Positions 1-11,174 of a stretch of DNA of 64,000 nucleotides are shown here, piece by piece. Both the position numbers and the translations under genes were made by a program. Position 1 is the stretch's first letter; each line of letters opens with the position of its first letter. Source of the DNA: Saprospirales bacterium (lineage in GTDB: Bacteria; Bacteroidota; Bacteroidia; Chitinophagales; JADIYW01); NCBI GenBank assembly GCA_016711605.1, contig JADJSS010000015.1, forward strand, positions 36,001 to 100,000, given 5' to 3'. The notes under the pieces are model-generated. The model was given only the letters and a program-made list of their open reading frames with translations. It made no database searches and was not told the DNA's origin.

Positions 1-2
1 GT

Positions 3-1004
3 GAAGAAAAAGATCCAAACATTATTTCAAAAATCTTATTTGGTAAAAATAATTCGTATCAAATGGTGCCGATTAATTCGTATCAATTCGACGACAGCGC
101 AAACGTTGTAGTGCAAGCATACAAAGGCGAAGGCAGAAAAGAAGAACAAATGATTTTTCCAGTTGTAGATGTCGTAGAATCTTTATCCATCATTTCACCA
201 AAAATAGAAATACATGGCGACAAAGCTGTTTACACTACTTTTGAAGAAAAGCAAAAAACAGTTTCCATTGCGGCCTTAAAAAAAGATATTGCCGAAAATA
301 ACATCATCACCAAAAAATACCGCTTAGGCACTGATAACTATGGACGTGATATTTTAAGTCGATTGCTTTTTGGTGTGCGCGTTTCCTTGTCGGTTGGTTT
401 GGTTGCGGTCTTTATTTCCTTAACCATCGGTATTTTTATGGGTAGCGTTGCTGGTTTCTATCGTGGCAGCGTGGATAACATCATCATGTGGTTCATCAAT
501 GTAGTTTGGTCAATTCCAACTATATTGTTAGCAATGGCTATTCGTTTTGCCATCGGCGATAAAATCAATTCGTTTCTCGCAATTTTCATCGCAGTTGGTT
601 TATCCATGTGGGTCGAAGTAGCAAGAATAGTTCGTGGTCAAGTTTTATCAGTTAGAGAAATGGAATATGTGCAAGCAGCTCGCAGTTTAGGTTACAACAA
701 TGCAAGAATAATAATGAAGCATATTTTGCCAAACATTATCGGTCCAATTATGGTGATTGCTGCTTCCGATTTTGCTTCAGCCATCTTAATTGAAGCAGGT
801 TTGAGCTTTGTTGGCATTGGCGTAAAACCACCAACTCCAAGTTGGGGCTCGATGCTAAACGACCATCGCGCCTATTTATTAACACCAGACCGAGCATTTC
901 TAGCATTAGCACCAGGAATTTGCATTATGGTTATGGTATTGGCTTTCAATCTCTTAGGAAACGGTCTACGCGATGCATTTGATGTGAAAGGAAAAACGGT
1001 TTAG
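3..1004 (+). CDS. ABC transporter permease, OppC/DppC family (5' end outside window)
   Basis: The frame is open to the first base, so the start codon lies upstream. The C-terminal ~230 residues are a binding-protein-dependent permease domain with about five membrane segments, the entry motif DNYGRDILSRLLFGVRVSLS, and the cytoplasmic EAA loop (EYVQAARSLGYNNARI) that contacts the ATPase. This is the inner-membrane OppC/DppC/NikC type used for oligopeptide, dipeptide or metal-chelate import. Before the domain lies a soluble stretch of at least 100 residues, longer than in classical OppC, as is common in Bacteroidota. Substrate cannot be told from the permease alone, and no ATPase or binding-protein gene follows on this strand. 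I am sure of the family and not of the substrate. Confidence 0.9.
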   Translation, partial: EEKDPNIISKILFGKNNSYQMVPINSYQFDDSANVVVQAYKGEGRKEEQMIFPVVDVVESLSIISPKIEIHGDKAVYTTFEEKQKTVSIAALKKDIAENNIITKKYRLGTDNYGRDILSRLLFGVRVSLSVGLVAVFISLTIGIFMGSVAGFYRGSVDNIIMWFINVVWSIPTILLAMAIRFAIGDKINSFLAIFIAVGLSMWVEVARIVRGQVLSVREMEYVQAARSLGYNNARIIMKHILPNIIGPIMVIAASDFASAILIEAGLSFVGIGVKPPTPSWGSMLNDHRAYLLTPDRAFLALAPGICIMVMVLAFNLLGNGLRDAFDVKGKTV

Positions 1005-1184
1005 ATTAATCCTTTAATTATCAGCACTTTACATTTTATTTTATTAAATAATCTTATTTTTTGACTTACGTTAAATAATCATTGAACTTAAGATGAATTA
1101 ATACTGTTTTATTTGTGTATCTCAGTTTTATACTTATTTTTGGTGACTCATTCAGAACGTAAATACCTGACTTAAAGAACAAAC

Positions 1185-1853
1185 ATGAAGCGAACATATA
1201 TTCATAAAGAAGGTTGGAAAATTGTTTTATCTACTTTTGCTATTGTTTTAGCAATTAATTTAATAACTAACTTTTTATTGCATGCTGGACCATTTGTTAG
1301 CTGGACCGTTTTTGCACTTACATTCTCTTTTTTCTGTTTTGTAACGTATTTCTTTAGAAATCCAAAACGTACTATTATTACAGATGATAATAAAATTATT
1401 TGTCCAGCTGATGGAAAAGTAGTTGTCATCGAAGAAGTCTTTGAGCCAGAATATTTTGAAGATAAACGACTTCAAGTATCCGTATTTATGTCGCCAGCAA
1501 ACGTACACGTAAATCGTGCGCCAATTGCAGGTGATGTAAAATATTCAAAATACCACGACGGAAAATATTTAGTAGCATGGCATCCAAAATCATCTACTGA
1601 AAATGAACGAACTTCTATCGTAATTGATAATGGAAGCGTTGATGTTTTGGTTCGACAAATTGCTGGAAAAGTGGCTCGCAGAATTGTTTATTATCTTGAA
1701 GAAGGTGATACTATTGAACAAGGTGCAGATTTTGGTTTTATCAAATTCGGCTCACGCGTAGATTTATTTTTGCCATTAGATACCAAAATAAATATCAAAT
1801 TGGGTCAAAAAGTAAAAGGTGGAATTACCATTATTGGTGAATTGACGAAATAA
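1185..1853 (+). CDS. psd: phosphatidylserine decarboxylase, short type
   Basis: This protein of 222 residues decarboxylates phosphatidylserine to phosphatidylethanolamine in the cytoplasmic membrane. Two hydrophobic segments (about residues 13-33 and 41-57) anchor it. The body carries CPADGKVV, FMSPANVHVNRAP and the C-terminal FGSR motif, where family members self-cleave between Gly189 and Ser190 to form the pyruvoyl cofactor. The length and the FGSR motif fit the short PSD family that is typical of Bacteroidota, not the ~320-residue E. coli form with LGST. The ATG at 1185 starts directly before the first membrane helix. It stands alone, with a 180-bp gap from the permease upstream and a convergent gene downstream. 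Confidence 0.94.
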   Translation: MKRTYIHKEGWKIVLSTFAIVLAINLITNFLLHAGPFVSWTVFALTFSFFCFVTYFFRNPKRTIITDDNKIICPADGKVVVIEEVFEPEYFEDKRLQVSVFMSPANVHVNRAPIAGDVKYSKYHDGKYLVAWHPKSSTENERTSIVIDNGSVDVLVRQIAGKVARRIVYYLEEGDTIEQGADFGFIKFGSRVDLFLPLDTKINIKLGQKVKGGITIIGELTK

Positions 1854-1897
1854 TGGCTTTGATAAGCTCACTCTGACATTTCGATAAACTCGTCTAA

Positions 1898-3337
1898 CTA
1901 TCTCAGTTTATACAACACAATACCATTAAAATTTCCAATCGAATCAGTTTGGTATGGTTTAAATTTTTCTGCATAAATAAAGCAATCCATTCGCAGCAAT
2001 AAGAAATCTGCTTTTTTATTTTTTAATAGAAATAGATAATCATTGAATTCGGTATAACCTTTTCGTTTGATTTGATACAACGTTTTATTCGGCGAATCAT
2101 CAGGTAATGAAATCACTATTTTATCTTTAGTAACACCATTTTTTTCTAAAAATTCTTGCATCGCAACGCTGGAATAATATCCATTCGGTAAATTATCGCT
2201 GCATTTTTCTTCCACAAAATTTTTACAAAAAATGATATTTGGAACCAAGCATATAAACAAAAATGTGTGCAAGAAAATATTTTCTGAATGAAATAAATTA
2301 TACACTTTTAGTAAGCCAATAATTAAAAATAAAAAGCAAACAAAAAATGGAATATAATAATATTCATGTCCAATCATTTTTTGGTAGAAAAACAAAATAT
2401 ATAAAGCAACTAAAGTAAAACTGCCAACCATAAAAAAATGCAAATCTTCGTTTAGTTTTTTCCAGTGTTTAATTAAAAAATAAATAGAACATAAAATAGC
2501 AATAGAAGTTGGTCGCCAGAAATAATTTTTGGAATTAGAAACTACCATGCGCCAAATTGCCAAGCCAATATCGTGCAAACTCAATTTCCAAATTGGTGAA
2601 ATACTTAAGAAATAATAATGATCATGATTGAGTTTATTATAGTGTTTTGCATAAATATACCAGCCAAGCACCAAAAGCCAAGCACTTAAAACAAATACAA
2701 AAAATAGGTTGATTTTTGATTTTTGACTTCTGAATCTAATTAAAAACAGAAACAATAAAACGAAATGAATCGCTTCACTTGCTTTTAACAGCGCAGCCAT
2801 TGAAAAACATAAAAATGAAATTAAAATCCAAAATAATTTTTCATTTTTGTAATTAGAAAGAAAAATTGCCCAGCCAATTAATGCAAAGCTTAACGCAGGA
2901 ACATCACTTAAAAAATTATTTCCATAAAAAACTAATAATGGTGAAGTGAAAATTAGTAAGGCACAAAAAATGGATAATAAAGTGCGTTCCAAAAAATAAA
3001 ATGAAATAAAATAAACCGATAAAATTCCACTTAAAAAAATTATAGTATGTATTAAACGCAACGCAAATTCAGTATCAGAAAATTTGGCTGCTAAGAAATA
3101 AAACACTGGAAACTCACCAGCAACATTGCCGTTTATAGACTGTAAATTATAGCATGCAGATTGTAAAAATGGCAACTGAAACTGTTTGTAATTCCAAGTC
3201 ATTGCCATGCAGTCTGCCTGGCGCCACAAGTGCGAACCTTGTGGCAATAGCTGTAGCATTTTTGGATATGCATAGAAAATACTAATTGCTATGATTGCAA
3301 TGAAGAGTAAAAAAAATCCGATGTGTTTTGATTTCAC
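1898..3337 (-). CDS. polytopic membrane glycosyltransferase, GT39/ArnT-like
   Basis: A 479-residue integral membrane protein with about ten hydrophobic helices and a C-terminal soluble tail. The first periplasmic loop holds SHLWRQADCMAM, and a second conserved patch reads NGNVAGEFPVFYFLAAKF. This layout matches dolichyl-phosphate-mannose mannosyltransferase (PMT, GT39) and ArnT-like proteins, which move sugars from polyprenyl-phosphate donors to lipid or protein acceptors on the outer face of the membrane. HxWRQAD is common in Bacteroidota members of this superfamily. The acceptor is unknown. It follows the nuclease gene by 28 bp on the same strand, so the two may be co-transcribed. Confidence 0.75.
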   Translation of the reverse strand: MKSKHIGFFLLFIAIIAISIFYAYPKMLQLLPQGSHLWRQADCMAMTWNYKQFQLPFLQSACYNLQSINGNVAGEFPVFYFLAAKFSDTEFALRLIHTIIFLSGILSVYFISFYFLERTLLSIFCALLIFTSPLLVFYGNNFLSDVPALSFALIGWAIFLSNYKNEKLFWILISFLCFSMAALLKASEAIHFVLLFLFLIRFRSQKSKINLFFVFVLSAWLLVLGWYIYAKHYNKLNHDHYYFLSISPIWKLSLHDIGLAIWRMVVSNSKNYFWRPTSIAILCSIYFLIKHWKKLNEDLHFFMVGSFTLVALYILFFYQKMIGHEYYYIPFFVCFLFLIIGLLKVYNLFHSENIFLHTFLFICLVPNIIFCKNFVEEKCSDNLPNGYYSSVAMQEFLEKNGVTKDKIVISLPDDSPNKTLYQIKRKGYTEFNDYLFLLKNKKADFLLLRMDCFIYAEKFKPYQTDSIGNFNGIVLYKLR

Positions 3338-3365
3338 ACTGTGAAAATACGAGAATATTTAAAGT

Positions 3366-4577
3366 TTATTCTTTCACAATTTCTATCTGTTTTTCCTTGT
3401 CAGCAATAATTTGTGGTGTGCCTTTAAATTCACCAATTTTGCCTTTGATGCAAATTGTTTTTCCTTGCAAAAATTCTTCTGGTTTATATGAAAAATTTTG
3501 TCTGTCTTTACCAAAAATCATTAAGGTAAATACTTGTTCTGGATATTTTTTATCCAAGTTGATATAAGTTGGATTTGCTTTTCCGTTTTCGCTAAATTTG
3601 GTGCTGACAACTTTTCCGCAAACACATTTTTCTTTGCCGATAAAGTCTTTTGCTTGTGTAGTATTTATTTTTCCTTTGCCAAAATCTTTCGCAACAAACT
3701 GCGATGTTTGTTGATGAATAAAATATTTATTATCGAACAACAATAAATTATTTTCTGCTTCTAATTTATTTTCTAAACTATCTTCTAGTTTTGGAAAAAA
3801 ATTAATGCCTGTTAATTTTTCAATGCTGTCAATAGAAACCACATGTTTTTCCAATTCGTAAGGAACATCTTTATTCGGATATAAAAAGGCAATGGCTTTG
3901 TAGGTTGGTGGAAAATAATCTAACAAAATTTTATAAACATATTCTGGAATAGAAACTTTAAAAGAACCTTGCTGTATCTTAGACAAATTATCTTTTAAAA
4001 TCGGACCTGTAACTACAATTAATTCCGAATTATCAATTGACCATTCACGCACTTGCATTTCTAATTTATTCCATGAGTTTTGATTCAAGCCATGATTTTG
4101 CGGAATGATGTTCGAGTAAAAATACGACTCACTCAATGCTTTTTTATTCCATTTAAAATCAGCCGAAGCAGCCATGTGACCACGATCGTAACCACTATTC
4201 CAATAGTCAACCGAATCCGACATGTTTTGTTTTATTAATGGATCTTTTCTGAAATCGTTGCTGCGTGTGTTGGTGCCGTACAAAATATCTTTTGGAATTA
4301 CATGCACTACATAATTTGGTTGCCGATGTGTTGCATTATAGCTGGAAACAAATGCACTGTGTTTTACAATTTGTTCTTCGGCAATTGGCGCAGCAATACC
4401 AACCGAATCGATGAGTTTTTGAATATATTTTAGTTTTGAAAATTCTAAATCTTTGAAGATTCCATATGAAATATCACTTGCTGATGTGTCTTTTACTTGT
4501 TGTGAAAAAATATTCAAACAAAATATAAAGTGTATAGAAAGTAAAAAGATTTTTTCATTGAATAAATATAAAAACAT
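3366..4577 (-). CDS. secreted DNA/RNA non-specific endonuclease with C-terminal OB-fold
   Basis: A 403-residue exported protein: hydrophobic signal segment at residues 9-27, then a betabetaalpha-metal nuclease domain with the catalytic motif DRGHM (His134 as general base) followed by NIIPQNHGLNQNSWNKLE, which supplies the metal-binding Asn. These are hallmarks of the NUC1/Serratia/EndA family that degrades DNA and RNA. Residues ~305-400 form a separate beta-rich domain (GKVVSTKF, PTYINLD, LMIFG, GKTICIKGKI) that looks like an OB-fold and resembles the stand-alone protein at 33801-34211. Likely a periplasmic or outer-surface nuclease for phosphate or nucleotide scavenging (inference). The alternative start at residue 8 is not ATG. 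Confidence 0.88.
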   Translation of the reverse strand: MFLYLFNEKIFLLSIHFIFCLNIFSQQVKDTSASDISYGIFKDLEFSKLKYIQKLIDSVGIAAPIAEEQIVKHSAFVSSYNATHRQPNYVVHVIPKDILYGTNTRSNDFRKDPLIKQNMSDSVDYWNSGYDRGHMAASADFKWNKKALSESYFYSNIIPQNHGLNQNSWNKLEMQVREWSIDNSELIVVTGPILKDNLSKIQQGSFKVSIPEYVYKILLDYFPPTYKAIAFLYPNKDVPYELEKHVVSIDSIEKLTGINFFPKLEDSLENKLEAENNLLLFDNKYFIHQQTSQFVAKDFGKGKINTTQAKDFIGKEKCVCGKVVSTKFSENGKANPTYINLDKKYPEQVFTLMIFGKDRQNFSYKPEEFLQGKTICIKGKIGEFKGTPQIIADKEKQIEIVKE

Positions 4578-4619
4578 TAAAACAAAAAACGAGCCATTTT
4601 TAGTGGCTCGCGTTTATTA

Positions 4620-4652
4620 AACTTTTCCAAAGTTTAAAACTTTGGAAAAGTT
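4620..4652. repeat. 33-bp perfect palindrome, AACTTTTCCAAAGTT family, copy 1
   Basis: Two 16-bp perfectly complementary arms around a single central base. It lies just downstream of the acyl-CoA synthetase stop (minus strand) and 42 bp upstream of the nuclease start, so it could act as a terminator-like hairpin in either direction. Related copies sit at 40330-40362 and 55056-55090. Confidence 0.8.
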
Positions 4653-4659
4653 GTCGTAT

Positions 4660-6426
4660 TTAATCGTTGTAAATTGCTTCGATTTCTTTATTGTATTTTT
4701 CGTTGATTACTTTACGTTTTAATTTCATAGTTGGTGTTAATTCTGTTGAATCTGTTGTCCATTCATTCACTAATAATTTGAATTTTTTGATTTGTTCAAT
4801 ATGAGAGAAATTTGGATTTAACTCATCAACTATACTTTGATACTTTTGCTGTACTTTTGGATTTGCCACCAATTCTTCTTTTAGATGCATAAGTAACTCC
4901 ATTTTCTTTTGCCCATTTTTCTAATTCTGGAAAAGCAGGAACCATCAATGCTGATACGAAGCGTTTGCTTTCGCCAATTACCATTATTTGATCGATGAAG
5001 AAATTTTCTCTGAATTTACTTTCAATGGGTGCTGGTGCAACATATTTTCCACCTGACGTTTTTAATAATTCTTTTTTTCTATCCGTAATTTTTAAGAATT
5101 TATTACCTGAATTGTTAGTGACAAATGTGCCAACATCACCTGTTGAGAACCATCCATCATCTGTTAATACTTCTTTTGTTTTTTCCGGTTCTTTATAGTA
5201 ACCCATCATAATGTTTGGTCCTTTTGCCAAAATCTCGCTATCTGATTCCGCAATTTTTACTTCTACATCTTTAATAGGCATACCAACAGTTCCGAGCATG
5301 GCACCACCTTCTGTAAAACGATTAAATGTGATTACAGGTGAGGTTTCAGTTAAACCATAACCTTCACGAATTGGAATTCCAGCTGCTGAAAACACACGTG
5401 CAATTTTTAGCGGACAAGCTGCTGAACCAGTGACTACTCCAATTACTCGACCGCCTAATTTTTCGCGAATTTTACTAAATACTAATTTATCTGCAATTTT
5501 GAATAAGAAACTTGGTTTTTGATCATATTCATATTGATCTGCTAGACCCATTGCCCAGAAAAATATTTTCTTTTTGATACCAGTTTGCTCCATTCCGCCA
5601 TTCATTACTTTTTCGTATACTTTTTCTAATAAACGAGGAACAGTTGTGAAGAAATGTGGTTTTACAGTTGGCAGTTTTTCTGCTAATGTTTCTACTTCAG
5701 AATAATAAACATTGGCACCAGCATGTAAATAAGTATAAATTACCATGCGCTCAAAAATATGGCATAATGGTAAAAGCTCAATGATACTTGACCTTGAGTT
5801 ATTGGTAGTTCTGCACGAACGGTTAAAACATTTGATACGATATTTGTATGCGATAACATAACACCTTTAGGAACACCTGTGGTGCCTGATGTATAAATTA
5901 ATGTTGCTAATGAATTTGGGTCAATAGTATCTGAAATGGCAGTAATTTGTGCAACATCTCCACCTTCACCCAATTTCATGATTTCTTCATAGTTTTTTGC
6001 ACCTTCAACTTGCTCGAAAGTATAAACATCTTGTAGTGAGGCAACTTTGCTCACTAAATTTTTTACTTTAGCATACAATTTTGCATCAGAAACGATGCAT
6101 ATTTTAGCTTCAGCATGATTTAAAATATATTCATAATCATTTTCAGAAATGGTTGGATATAATGGCACATTGATACCACCGATTTGACCTATACCTTGAT
6201 CACAAATATTCCATTCGGTTCTGTTAGATGATGTTACCACTGCAACTTTATCGCCTTTTTGGATGCCTAATTTCAATAAACCTAAACTCATGTTGTTAGA
6301 CATGCGAATTAAATCGTCGGTGCCAATTTTCCACCAATCGCCGTTTTTCATGGTTGCCAAGGCAACTGCTTGTGGATGCGTTGCTTTCTGATAATGTAAT
6401 ACATCGAATAATCTTCTAACTTCCAT
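4660..6426 (-). CDS. long-chain fatty acid-CoA ligase (copy A), two frameshifts
   Basis: AMP-forming acyl-CoA synthetase that activates fatty acids to acyl-CoA for degradation or lipid synthesis. Visible motifs: the P-loop TLIYTSGTTGVPKGVMLSH, the A5 region GYGLTETSPVITFN, and the adenylation hinge KITDRKKELLKTSGGKYVAP. The frame is lost twice. At 5772-5775 a run of four A (plus strand) needs one more base to restore SFLPLCHIFERM. At 4879-4882 a run of four T must lose one base to restore ASKEELVANPK. The corrected protein is about 588 residues, a normal length, and aligns end to end with copy B. I start at ATG 6426 (MEVRRLFDV); a GTG lies two codons upstream. It is 12 bp from copy B. The clean homology on both sides of each break suggests sequencing error rather than decay. 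Confidence 0.87.
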
Positions 6427-6438
6427 ATTCACTGTTTT

Positions 6439-8207
6439 TTATAATTTTTTATAAATAGAATTAATTAATGTGCTGTATTTTTCTTTGATTAATTTTCTGC
6501 GCAATTTCATAGTTGCTGTCAATAATCCATTTTCTACAGACCATTCATCAGCCAATAGTTCCATGTGTTTAACCTGTTCAACTTTGCCAAAGTTAACATT
6601 AAAATCGTTAATTATATCTTGGTATAGCTGTTTTACTAACTGATTTTGAATTAATTCGGCATTCTCCAAATAAGAAATACCTTTTTTATTTGACCAATCT
6701 TGCAATTCTTCAAAATTAGGCAAAACCAATGCAGAAACAAACTTTTCGCCGTCACCAATCAAGGCAACATTTTCAACAAAAAAAGACTCTTTTAGTTTAT
6801 TTTCAATTGGAGATGGTGCTACATATTTTCCACCTGATGTTTTAAATAATTCTTTTTTTCTATCGGTAATTTTTAAAAAACCATCAGCAGTAAATTCGCC
6901 AATATCGCCAGTCAAAAGCCAGCCATCTTCATCAAACGATTTTTTTGTTTCTTCTTCATTTTTATAATAACCAAGCATCACATTTGGACCTTTGATTAAG
7001 ATTTCGCCATCATCTGCAATCTTTGCTTGAACAGATTGTAATAATTTACCAACACAACCTGCTCTGAAATCTTGTTTACGAAGTGGCACCACGCTTACTA
7101 CTGGTGAACATTCTGTCAAACCATAACCTTCCAAAACTGGTACACCAGCATTGGTAAAAATGGTTGCATATTTTTCTTGCAATGGTGCTGAACCGCAAAT
7201 AATTGCTTTGATGTTTCCACCAAGTGCATCTCGCCATTTTGAAAAAACAAATTGGTTGGCAACCATTAAATTCGATTCTTCAGTAAAGGTTCGTGGTTTC
7301 CCTAATGGAATCGATTGTGCTTGTTTCACGCTCCAAAAAATAATTGTTTTTTGAAACCAGTTAATTGTTGTCCTTTTTTGATGATTTTTTCGAAAACACG
7401 CTCTAATAATCTTGGAACTGTAGTAAAATATTGTGGTTTTATATCTTGTAAATGATCTGAAATGGTTTCTAATCCATCAGCATAATAAATAGACGAGCAT
7501 GCAGCGAAATAGGTATAATTTATAGTTCGTTCAAACACATGACACAATGGCAAAAAACTCAATACTTTTTCTTTGGTTTGAATAGGAATTGCGGTTAAGC
7601 AATCTTTTACATTGGTTACAATATTATGGTGTGATAACATTACACCTTTTGGTGTGCCTGTGGTACCTGATGTATAAATAATGGTTGCTAAATCACTTGG
7701 TAGAATGCTGTTTTTTAGTTCAATTAATTGTTTTTGAATAACGGCATCTTCGCACATTATTTCTTTCCAATGCCTAACATTTTCAACTACATCAAATGAA
7801 TAAACACCTTTTATAGATGGAATAATCGGAATGATTTCACGCAATTTTCTATGCATCAATTTATCAGATAAAAAAATGTATTTTATATCAGCGTGATTGA
7901 AAATGTACTCGTATTCTTTTGAACTAATTGTTGGATAGATTGGCACATTAATAACACCAATTTGTGAGCAAGCTAAATCAATAAAATGCCATTCTGGTCG
8001 ATTAGTGACTGAAACAATTGCTATTTTATCACCTTTTTGAAGTCCAAGTTTTAGCAAACCAATACTGAGTTGGCGAGCCGTTTCAATAAACTGGCTGGTA
8101 GAATAGGTTGTCCAATGTTGTTTATCTTCACGCCGCGCAAAACATACGTCAAGCGGACAAACCTTTTGTTGGTATTCAATAATATCAAAAATGCGCGTAT
8201 ATTCCAC
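6439..8207 (-). CDS. long-chain fatty acid-CoA ligase (copy B), one frameshift
   Basis: Paralogue of the downstream gene, also an AMP-forming acyl-CoA synthetase: TIIYTSGTTGTPKGVMLSH, FLPLCHVFERTINYTYFA, EGYGLTECSPVVSV and ITDRKKELFKTSGGKYVAP are all present. The frame breaks at the A6 run at 7335-7340 (plus strand); one added base restores KKQLFFWSVKQAQSI and yields about 589 residues. No ATG is available: GTG 8207 aligns with the start of copy A, and TTG 8213 is two codons upstream. The gene is divergent from the AddA-like helicase, with only about 58 bp between start codons, and probably leads a two-gene unit with copy A. Confidence 0.87.
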
Positions 8208-8265
8208 TTTCAAAAAAAAATGTAGAAATCAAATTTATAAAATTAATTTAGTTCTTTATTACATT

Positions 8266-11173
8266 ATGTCAAATTCAACCAATTTAATTTTATACAAAGC
8301 ATCGGCTGGTTCCGGAAAAACGTATGCGTTGACCAAAGAATACCTGAAAATTATTCTGTTAAATCCATATGATTATAACAAAATATTAGCAGTTACGTTT
8401 ACACGCAAGGCAACTCAAGAAATGAAGTCGCGCATTATTGAAGAATTGAGTAAGCTCGAAAAGACAGAAAAAGACATAAAAACCATCGAGCTTAAGAATG
8501 CAATAATTGACGAAATTAAATCAGCCAAAAATATCGACATCAGCAGTTATTTTGATAAAAATGCAAATATCGCTTTGCAATTAATTTTGCACGACTATTC
8601 CAATTTTAATATTTCTACAATTGATAGTTTTTTCCAAACTATTATTCGTTCGTTTGCTAAAGAATTGGATTTGCCAATTGGAATGGAAATTGAACTCGAC
8701 ACTGAATCTGTTATTCAGCAAGCTGTGCAAAATATGTTGAAAGAATACAAAACCGATAAAGATTCGTTTTCAAGATGGCTCGAAGATTTTGTTTTTGATT
8801 TAATTGATGATGACAAAAGTTGGAAAATTGAGCAACAACTTATAAAATTAGGAAGTCAATTGTTGAGTGAAGAATATCAATTGCTCACACAAAATAATCA
8901 ACAAGATTTTGATATTGAAACCTACAAAAAAACGCTGCTCGATTTAAAGAAAATAGTGCTAGATTATAGAAAGAAAATAGATGATTTAACGAAACAAATT
9001 GAAAGAGAAATTGAAAATGACAACTTAGATTTGAGCTTGTTTTATCAAGGAACACGTAGTGTTCAGTCGTTTATAAACAAAACAAAAAGCTACGAACCAG
9101 CAACAAATTCTTACTTAGAAAAAATGTTAGATGGTGGTGAATTATATTCCAAAACAAAACTAAAAGATGCGAACAGTATTCATCAATTAGAAAATGCATG
9201 GAACAATTATTTGATGCCATTCATTCAACAAATTTTAAATCACAAAGACGAACACCAAAAAACATATAACGCAGCAGAAATGGTGCTGAAAAATATTTAT
9301 GCAGTTGGTTTGTTGGCGTTTATAAATACTAAAATAAAAGAGTATAAAGCAGCCAAAAACTTAGTGCTGATTTCTGATACTAATCGAATTATTAGCGTTA
9401 TTGCTGAACATGAAGAAGTGCCATTTATTTTTGAAAAATCTGCTAATTTTTTGAAGTATATTTTAATAGATGAATTTCAAGACACATCAACATTGCAATG
9501 GAAAGGAATGTTGCCATTGTTGCTGGAAATACTACAAAACGTTGACGGTTTGGTGCTTATTGTTGGCGATCCGAAACAAAGTATTTATCGCTGGCGTGGT
9601 GGAAAAATGGAATTGATTATCGACGGAATTCGTCCAGATTTATTGTATCATTGGAACAATGTAAAAGAAATATCTTTGACTGATAATTACCGAAGTGCAA
9701 AAGAAATTATTGAGTTTAATAACGCATTTTTTACATCGATTCAAAAAAACATTTCATTAGATAATTCCTTGTTTCAAGAAGTGCTAAAAGATGTGAAACA
9801 AGAAATTATAAAAACGGATGTTCCAGGTTTTGTGCAATGCAAATGGTTGCCAAAAAAAGAAGATGATGAAGTAAACACTCATTTACAAGAAACATTGCAA
9901 ATTATTAAATCGCTTGAAAACGCCAATAAATACAGTGATATTGCCATTTTAACGCGTAACAATATACATGGTACTGCTGTTGCCAATTATTTGCAGGAAA
10001 ATAATATTCCAGTAGTTTCTGCTGAGTCTTTGTTGTTACAAAATAAACTTTCTATCAAGTTACTAATTGCTGCGTTAGAATATATTTTGCATAGCAACGA
10101 AAATTTTTATGCAGTGAAATTGAATTATTTATATGCACAATTTTTAGAAAAAGATTACATTGAATCTTACTTAGTTAAACCAAAAAATAATACTTATTTC
10201 TTTGAACAACAATTGCCATTTTTTATCAAAGAAAATGTGTTGAAGTTAACATCTATGGCGATGAATGAGTTGGTGTTTTTGTTAATTCAGCAATTTGGTT
10301 TAGATGCTCAAACTGATAATTATATCTTGCGTTTCCAAGATGTGGTGATGCAACATGCACAAAATGCAACAAACTCAATTGTTGATTTTTTAGATTTTTG
10401 GAACGAACAAAAACACAAAATTTCAATCTTGCCACCAGATGGTATTGATGCTGTGAAAATTTATAGTATTCACAAATCAAAAGGTCTGCAATTTCCTATA
10501 GTTATTATTCCTTTCTGCGACTGGAAAATGTCGCCAAAAACTCGTTCGTTAATTTGGTTACAAAATAATGAAAAACCATTTGATGTGTTGAAAACATTTC
10601 CAGTTGAATTCTCGCAAAAAATGGAAAATAGCTTGTTTGAACTAGATTACAAAAAAGAAATAGAAGCTACGTATATAGACAACATCAACTTGTTGTATGT
10701 AGCATTTACTAGAGCAGAGACGCAACTGTATATTTTATCTTCAATTGAAAAAGAAGATAAAAAAGAAGCGTTACCACAAAATACAAGCAGATTGCTAACG
10801 AATATTATTCCAACTTTAAACTTAAAAAATGCAGAAATAAATACCAATGATGAAATTGAAATTCCTTTCTATACTGAAAAAACAAAAAACATTATTAGTT
10901 TATTTAAACAAAATAACTGGTTTGATGCAAAATGGCAACATTTTAACGAACGTGAATTATTGTATAATAAAGAAAATTTGCGTGCCGATAAAATTTTATT
11001 AAGCGATGATGTTTGCATTGTGATTGATTACAAAACTGGCGCAAAAGAAAAAAAACCATATTGCACAATTGCAGGAATACATGAATGTTTGTGCAACTAC
11101 TTTACAACAAAAAATTCAAGGTTATTTGCTGTATGTTGATACCATGGAATTAGTAGAAATAAATTTAAATTAA
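8266..11173 (+). CDS. UvrD/AddA-like helicase with C-terminal nuclease motif, 3' frameshift
   Basis: Superfamily 1 helicase of the RecB/AddA type that unwinds and resects double-strand breaks for recombination. Motifs in order: Walker A KASAGSGKTYALT near the N terminus, Walker B YILIDEFQDTS, GDPKQSIYRWRGG, DNYRSAKEI, YSIHKSKGLQFPIV, and LLYVAFTRAETQLYIL. The end carries the PD-(D/E)XK nuclease core VIDYKTG. Directly after it the frame is lost in the A8 run at 11048-11055; removing one A restores HIAQLQEYM, the QxxxY motif of AddAB/RecB nucleases, and ends at TAA 11171-11173, two bases before the next start. Corrected length is about 968 residues. ATG 8266 (MSNSTNLILYK) fits the family; the longer upstream frame runs back into the divergent gene. 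The AddB partner is not in the window. Confidence 0.9.
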
Positions 11174-11174
11174 G

